Shown here in pieces: positions 5,883 through 10,211 of a DNA stretch of 10,211 nucleotides. Under the pieces are notes generated by a model. It was not told the origin of the DNA, made no database searches, and worked only from the letters and a program-made list of their open reading frames with translations. Origin of the DNA: SAR324 cluster bacterium (GTDB lineage Bacteria > Bdellovibrionota > UBA2361 > JAAZON01); NCBI GenBank assembly GCA_012797725.1, contig JAAZON010000112.1, positions 1 to 10,211 of the forward strand, given 5' to 3'. The translations under genes and the position numbers were made by a program. How positions within the stretch are numbered: position 1 is the first letter of the stretch; each line of letters opens with the position of its first letter.

Positions 5883-7973
5883 TTACTCTGCGCTAATTAC
5901 CCCTAAAGATTGCACTCTTGTGCTTGGAGCAATTTCGTTGTGACTAATCACTGCATAGCCAGGCACAAATCTGTCAACAAATCGCGAAAGAGCTGCTCTC
6001 AAATGGGATGGAGCAAGAATAAGAGGCGTCTGCCCCAATTCTGCAAAACGCTCTGAAGCGGAATTTAAGCGAGTAATTAACATTTGAGCCTGACTCGGTT
6101 CAAGCGCAAGATATGAGCCTTCATCAGAATGCTGCACAGCCTCGCTTAAAGATCTCTCAAGATTCGGAGTCAAACTGGTCAGTGGAAGTATACCTTCATT
6201 AGTAAGGAACTTCTCTGTTATCGTTCTTGCCAGTCTTTTCCTACAGAATTCTGCCAGTTGCTCTACATTCTTAACAGTAGGTGCCCAATCGGCCAGAGTT
6301 TCAAGCACAGTCTTTAAATCCCTAATGCTCACTTGTTCACGTAATAGATGCTGCAAAACTTGCTGCACTTGCCCTAAAGTTAATAAACCAGGAATCAATT
6401 CTTCCACTACTTTGGGATTATCTTTCATCACAGCATCAATCAGTTGCTGTGTTTCTTGCCTACCAAGCAATTCATGCATATTGCTTCGAATGAGTTCTGT
6501 AAGATGAGTTACCACAACAGTTGCAAGATCAACAACTGTATAGCCGGCATATTGAGCTCTTTCTTTATCGGCTTCGGTAATCCATATTGCATCCAGACCA
6601 AATGCCGGCTCTTTAGTTGGTATTCCATGTAACGGCTGAGTGACAGTACCAGGATCCATTGCAAGATAGTGATGACTCTTCAGTTCGCCCTTGCCTATGA
6701 GAGCCCCCCTTAGAAGCAAACGATATTCACATGGATTGATTCTAACATTGTCTCTTATGTGTATGGGTGAAACAATAAATCCATAGTCCATTGCAAATTG
6801 ACGCCGTAGTGAACGAATCCGGTCAACAAGTTCACCACCTTCGACAAGTGAAACGAGTTCATATCCAACTTCTAATTCTAACGTATCAATTCCAAGCAGT
6901 CCCAGTACTTCTTCAGTACTTCCGGGTTTGGGCTTACCCGCATTCTCTTCTGATTCAGAAGTTTTCAACTTTAAGAGAGCTTTACTTGCCTCTAGTTTTT
7001 CGGACTTCTGCTTCATAAGCCCCATTGCGCCTGTTGCACCTCCAAGCAGCATGAAGGGCAAAAAGGGAAGCCCCGGAATCAGCGCAAGCCCAGCGCAAGT
7101 AGCCGACGTAAGGAAGAATGCTTTGCTGGATTTACTAAGTTGCCCGACGACTTCCAGACTCAAATCATCTCCTGTACCTGCCCTGGCTACTATCAACCCC
7201 GCTGATATTGAGATTATCAGAGCAGGAATCTGACTTACTAAACCGTCACCAACTGTTAATAAGGTATATATCTGGGCAGCTTGGCTCCAATCCATGTTCT
7301 TCTGAATTATCCCAATAAAGAAACCACCGACCACATTGATACCGAGAATCATGATACTGGCAATCGCGTCTCCACTAACAAACTTTGCAGCACCATCCAT
7401 AGAACCATAAAATTCTGCCTCCTGAGCAAGCTCTTTCCTCCTTTCTCTTGCTTCAGCTTCTCCGATTATTCCGGTATTAAGATCAGAGTCAATCGCCATC
7501 TGCTTACCAGGCATGGCATCCAATGTGAAACGTGCTGCAACTTCTGCAATACGTCCAGAACCCTTTGTTACGACTTTCAAATTTACGATGCTAATGATGA
7601 TAAAAATAACACAACCTACTACAAAGTTTCCGCCAACAACAAACTCACCAAAGGCCTGAATGATATGCCCAGCAGCAGAAGTACCCTCTTCTCCATGAAG
7701 TAGAATTAGACGTGCTGATGCAATACTCAGAGACAATCGGAAAAGAGTCGTGACTAAAAGCACAGCAGGATACGAAGAGAACTTAAGAGGCTTTTCAATT
7801 TGCAATGAAACAAAAAGTATAATCAGGGCAATGGTAATGTTAAGAGCAAGTGCAATATCCAAGAGCCAAGTCGGTATGGGGAAAAGCAATACTGTTAATA
7901 TTGCTACCAATGCAACTGGTATTATGAAATTCTGCCATGCTTCTTTTTTAAGTGTTTTTACCGGTAATGCCAT
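5883..7973 (-). CDS. flhA: Flagellar type III export gate protein FlhA
   Basis: This gene encodes 696 residues, full length for FlhA (about 690-700). FlhA forms the nonameric ring of the flagellar export gate, couples proton flow to export and docks chaperone-substrate complexes. The N-terminal half has about eight membrane segments between residues 16 and 317. The FHIPEP-family signature lies at about 79-116 (RLSLSIASARLILLHG, FGEFVVGGN). The conserved cytoplasmic loop at about 132-200 includes GSGRIAEVAARFTLDAMPGKQ and MDGAAKFVSGDAIA. A charged linker at about 320-355 leads to the soluble C-terminal domain with RIRSLRRQFAMDYGF and the RINPCEYRLLLRG segment. The gene begins only 3 bases after the flhB stop; AAGGA at the end of flhB, 6 bases before the ATG, serves as ribosome site, so the two are translationally coupled. 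The order flhB-flhA is common; the lack of flhF after it is not. Confidence 0.98.
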   Translation of the reverse strand: MALPVKTLKKEAWQNFIIPVALVAILTVLLFPIPTWLLDIALALNITIALIILFVSLQIEKPLKFSSYPAVLLVTTLFRLSLSIASARLILLHGEEGTSAAGHIIQAFGEFVVGGNFVVGCVIFIIISIVNLKVVTKGSGRIAEVAARFTLDAMPGKQMAIDSDLNTGIIGEAEARERRKELAQEAEFYGSMDGAAKFVSGDAIASIMILGINVVGGFFIGIIQKNMDWSQAAQIYTLLTVGDGLVSQIPALIISISAGLIVARAGTGDDLSLEVVGQLSKSSKAFFLTSATCAGLALIPGLPFLPFMLLGGATGAMGLMKQKSEKLEASKALLKLKTSESEENAGKPKPGSTEEVLGLLGIDTLELEVGYELVSLVEGGELVDRIRSLRRQFAMDYGFIVSPIHIRDNVRINPCEYRLLLRGALIGKGELKSHHYLAMDPGTVTQPLHGIPTKEPAFGLDAIWITEADKERAQYAGYTVVDLATVVVTHLTELIRSNMHELLGRQETQQLIDAVMKDNPKVVEELIPGLLTLGQVQQVLQHLLREQVSIRDLKTVLETLADWAPTVKNVEQLAEFCRKRLARTITEKFLTNEGILPLTSLTPNLERSLSEAVQHSDEGSYLALEPSQAQMLITRLNSASERFAELGQTPLILAPSHLRAALSRFVDRFVPGYAVISHNEIAPSTRVQSLGVISAE

Positions 7974-7976
7974 AAC

Positions 7977-9074
7977 CTATCCTTGAGCATGTTGTTTCAT
8001 ATAACCCCATGGGTTCTTAAGCTTGTACACATAAGCCAAAACTTCCGCGACTGCCCTAAACAGTTCATATGGGATGCCCATCCCTACCTCCACTGAGGCG
8101 TAAAGCGCCCTTGCGAGCGACTTACGCTCAAGAATGGGAACTCCCGCTTCTTTTGCGATTTCTTTGATTTTTTGGGCCAGATGCCCCTTGCCCTTTGCTA
8201 CGACCGTTGGTGCTTTCATTGTTTTCCGATCATACTTAAGGGCAACTGCATAATGCGTAGGATTTGTAACTACAACGTCAGCTTGAGGCACAGACTGCCT
8301 AATGCGTTGAATAATACGCTGCATCCCCTTGGCTTGAATTCTTCGCTTCGTTGTTTCATCCCCTTCCACTGCTTTCCTTTCATCTTTGATTTCATCTTTG
8401 GTCATCTTATTCTGGCGAAGCCACTGGTAGCGTGTCCAAAAAAAGTCAAATATGGCCATTGCTATCAATATGTAGAGGATTTTCCAGAATAGTGTTCTCA
8501 TCATAGAACCAGTAAAGAACATCACTTGCTGAATGTTCATATCAATGAGATCGAGCATATGAACGGCTTGCTTCTTAAGAGCAAGATATGCAACTGGAAG
8601 GATTAGAGATAACTTAAGTATGGCTTTAAGAGTGTTCATTATACCCTGTATTGAGAACATGCGCCGGATTCCACTAATGGGATTAAGTTGCGTGAACCGT
8701 ATGTCAATCCACTTCTCCTTTATGTTCCAATTGGTCTGTAGCATCACTATTAAACTGGTTGCCATTGCTACTGTGAATACAATAATCACCACAGGTGGAG
8801 CCATTAGCAGGAGAACTTGCTTCACCTTTGTCATTACATAGAGCGTAGTTAAAGGCTCAGTATCCTTGATGAGACTAAAAGCCCCCACAATAATTAGTTT
8901 AAAATTCGTAAACAACCAACCCCAGACAAGCTGCAACCCAAGGAAACCCGCCGTCAGTGATGCAACAAGAACAATTTCGTTTGAAACAGCAAGTGCTCCC
9001 TCCTTGCGAAGTTGTCCAAGCCGCTTATCTGTCGGCATCTCGGTACGTTCTTCTGGGGTTGAGTATTCAGCCAT
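7977..9074 (-). CDS. flhB: Flagellar export switch protein FlhB
   Basis: This gene encodes 365 residues, typical for FlhB (about 350-385). FlhB is an inner-membrane export-apparatus protein whose self-cleaving cytoplasmic domain switches export from rod/hook to filament proteins. The N-terminus contains PTDKRLGQLRKEGALAVS, the conserved FlhB opening. Four membrane segments lie at about 34-52, 87-110, 146-165 and 195-213. A charged linker (MTKDEIKDERK at 224-234) precedes the C-terminal domain. The autocleavage motif NPTH is intact at 271-274, so cleavage between Asn and Pro is expected. The conserved end GIPYELFRAVAEVLAYVYKL is present at 333-352. Start ATG at 9074 has AGAGGA about 10 bases upstream. 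The stop is 3 bases before the flhA ATG. A candidate sigma-54 promoter lies about 80 bases upstream of the start. Intact NPTH together with an upstream FliK-like gene suggests a normal substrate switch. Confidence 0.98.
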   Translation of the reverse strand: MAEYSTPEERTEMPTDKRLGQLRKEGALAVSNEIVLVASLTAGFLGLQLVWGWLFTNFKLIIVGAFSLIKDTEPLTTLYVMTKVKQVLLLMAPPVVIIVFTVAMATSLIVMLQTNWNIKEKWIDIRFTQLNPISGIRRMFSIQGIMNTLKAILKLSLILPVAYLALKKQAVHMLDLIDMNIQQVMFFTGSMMRTLFWKILYILIAMAIFDFFWTRYQWLRQNKMTKDEIKDERKAVEGDETTKRRIQAKGMQRIIQRIRQSVPQADVVVTNPTHYAVALKYDRKTMKAPTVVAKGKGHLAQKIKEIAKEAGVPILERKSLARALYASVEVGMGIPYELFRAVAEVLAYVYKLKNPWGYMKQHAQG

Positions 9075-9155
9075 GTTTGTGTTGTCCTCTTGCGACTCCC
9101 CCTTATTTTTTTGGACGCTAAGCAGTCGGGATCTGGAGCCGCATGAGACTATTAG

Positions 9156-9170
9156 GCAAGCTCTGTGCCG
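9156..9170 (-). promoter_or_regulatory. Candidate sigma-54 (-24/-12) promoter of flhB
   Basis: On the minus strand the 15 bases read CGGCACAGAGCTTGC. The known sigma-54 consensus is TGGCAC, 5 bases, TTGC, with an invariant GG and GC ten bases apart. Here GG and GC are exactly ten apart, CGGCAC differs from TGGCAC at one base, and TTGC is perfect. The start would be near 9144, giving a leader of about 70 bases before flhB. Sigma-54 control of flagellar export genes is known in many Gram-negative bacteria. No enhancer was identified. Confidence 0.45.
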
Positions 9171-9183
9171 TTAATACCAGAGC
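9160..9183. repeat. 6-base inverted repeat overlapping the -24/-12 element
   Basis: On the minus strand GCTCTG (9183-9178) and CAGAGC (9165-9160) form a perfect inverted repeat with a 12-base loop. The second arm lies between the -24 and -12 boxes of the candidate sigma-54 promoter. It could be an operator or a weak hairpin, or chance. Confidence 0.3.
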
Positions 9184-9314
9184 ATTTAACCAATGAAATC
9201 AGCTAGTTATGCTGAGGTCTTGCCCATAGTGCTTTGTATTCATTGACCATTTGCGTCAAAAGGATGACGAGACTTGGAGTCTAAAGAGCTAAGCCTTTCA
9301 AAGAAATTCATTCG

Positions 9315-10211
9315 CTAAATTGTTTCGTTGTTTGAAGCCGCTCCCAGAAGCATTGGCACCCATGAGGGAGTTATCTCGGAGAATGGAGCAACACTGATAT
9401 GTAGTTCTGTTCTTTCGTAACCTTGCAAATGTAGAAAAGCTTCAAACTTGCTTAGTCTTTGATTGACAAACTCTGCAATAGAATTGTTCTCAACACAAAG
9501 GTCAAGCAAAAACTCTCCGTCCCTAAAAAAAGCACGCGTTTGAATACGTCCAATTCCCTCAAAGTTCATATCAAACTCAAAACGCTTATACGCCTGCTTT
9601 TTCTCATGTTTAGAAGTCCCAGTCTCATCTTCCTCCACCTCACTATGCTTAGGATTTGGATAACTCAGTAATTCTAGCTGAGATGCAAAACCATGGACCA
9701 AGCTTGGGAAGAGCATGAGTGCTGGTTCACCTAACATATTCATCAGTGTGTTTACCCTGTCTAGAAACTCATGACCTTTCATAAGTTGCTCAATTGACGA
9801 CACCAAATTTCGGAGCTCTAATGCCTTAGGATCAATCGGACGACTTTGTTCGCTTCTAAATTGTTGCTCTAATCTTGCGAGTCCTTCTTCTAGATCCCTT
9901 CGAGCGAAATTCTCATTTGAGGTTCTAGACTCTTTCATGGGCACTTCTTTGCACATCTGTTTTAGAAACTCTAAAAACTGTTTTTCCTCGTGGGAATTAC
10001 CTGCAATTTGAGTTGGATCAATCAACCTAATTTCTTTCAGTAGTGAAAGGATTACCGGATCCTTAAGCAGCAAAAGTCTTTGTTCCTGCCGGTCAATATG
10101 CTGTAGCCCTGGCTTAAGCGCTTGCAGCAATTCCTGCTCTCTATATGCTCCTAATTCCCGCAAAATGCTTTCTTGAACTAATGATTTATCAACATTTTGG
10201 CTCTGAAGTGG
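9315..10211 (-). CDS. FliK-like flagellar hook-length control protein, 5' truncated
   Basis: The frame is open to the right edge, giving 298 visible C-terminal residues; a TTG at 10163 could look like a start but the frame continues upstream of it. The N-terminal 150 visible residues are polar and probably helical, with heptad-like Leu/Gln-rich stretches. A low-complexity acidic linker (EVEEDETG) follows at about 191-198. The last part (about 210-276) fits the FliK C-terminal domain: strand-rich FEFDMNFEGIGRIQTRAFF, FLLDLCVENNSIAEFV, then a helix and LQGYERTELHISVA, matching the family pattern of a Gly in strand 1, a helix of about 15 residues, and a final strand. FliK sets hook length and triggers FlhB to change specificity, so its place just before flhB fits. 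The match is by pattern only; no diagnostic motif exists, and another flagellar structural or accessory protein remains possible. Confidence 0.55.
   Translation of the reverse strand, partial: PLQSQNVDKSLVQESILRELGAYREQELLQALKPGLQHIDRQEQRLLLLKDPVILSLLKEIRLIDPTQIAGNSHEEKQFLEFLKQMCKEVPMKESRTSNENFARRDLEEGLARLEQQFRSEQSRPIDPKALELRNLVSSIEQLMKGHEFLDRVNTLMNMLGEPALMLFPSLVHGFASQLELLSYPNPKHSEVEEDETGTSKHEKKQAYKRFEFDMNFEGIGRIQTRAFFRDGEFLLDLCVENNSIAEFVNQRLSKFEAFLHLQGYERTELHISVAPFSEITPSWVPMLLGAASNNETI

Larger units (their letters stand above)
9075..9314 (-). other. 240-base gap between the FliK-like gene and flhB
   Basis: This is the largest gap on the flagellar side; the others in the operon are at most 16 bases or overlaps. 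It holds the candidate sigma-54 promoter and inverted repeat, the flhB ribosome site, and a few very short frames. One of 23 codons begins with ATG at 9311, three bases after the FliK-like stop (MNFFERLSSLDSKSRHPFDA), without a clear ribosome site. Another of 15 codons starts at ATG 9250 (MVNEYKALWARPQHN). They may be chance frames or the eroded remains of a small gene. No strong terminator is visible. Confidence 0.5.

Noticed and set aside
7281..7703. Plus-strand open frame of 140 codons opposite flhA
   Set aside because: It is a shadow of flhA with composition typical of antisense frames and no family features.
9255..9285. Terminator after the FliK-like gene
   Set aside because: AGACT-CCA-AGTCT forms a 5-base stem on the minus strand, but no T run follows.
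9315..10163. TTG at 10163 as the start of the FliK-like protein
   Set aside because: The same frame stays open to the right edge with similar composition and no ribosome site before the TTG; the gene is better read as truncated.

Overview
The window is bacterial, moderately AT-rich DNA. Most of it is the minus-strand tail of a flagellar export and regulation operon. Gram-negative features suggest a motile, possibly delta-proteobacterial or Bdellovibrionota-like organism: an FlhG-type MinD ATPase, a FliA sigma factor next to the export genes, a candidate sigma-54 promoter, and a small Sec-exported protein. The sequence alone does not fix the phylum.

Layout. On the plus strand, bases 2-1753 hold the C-terminal 583 residues of an SF1 helicase resembling HelD/helicase IV; its start lies left of the window. 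It converges on two small minus-strand genes: a secreted protein with ten cysteines in the mature part (1825-2175) and an unrecognised 138-residue protein (2248-2664). The minus strand then carries, in transcription order from right to left: a FliK-like protein (9315 to the right edge, cut off), a 240-base gap with a candidate sigma-54 promoter, flhB (7977-9074), flhA (5883-7973), flhG (4916-5866), a two-pass membrane miniprotein (4693-4926), fliA (3957-4706) and a soluble histidine kinase with a degenerate receiver domain (2767-3942).

How it works together. FlhB and FlhA are core export-gate proteins. FliK measures the hook and triggers FlhB to switch substrates. FlhG is a spatial and number regulator, and FliA drives late flagellar genes. 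The genes from flhB to the kinase are packed with 3-16 base gaps or overlapping stops and starts, so they are probably one transcript with translational coupling. The kinase may feed a flagellar regulator, possibly one acting with sigma-54; that is inference.

Most notable points: flhF is absent from its usual place between flhA and flhG, and this FlhG also lacks the N-terminal DQAxxLR motif that engages FlhF. An uncharacterised membrane miniprotein is wedged by overlaps between flhG and fliA. A kinase with a pseudo-receiver is attached to fliA. A good -24/-12 element precedes flhB. A sigma-28-like element precedes the secreted cysteine-rich gene. No tRNA, rRNA, CRISPR array, insertion sequence or long repeat was seen, and no gene-free stretch exceeds 300 bases.
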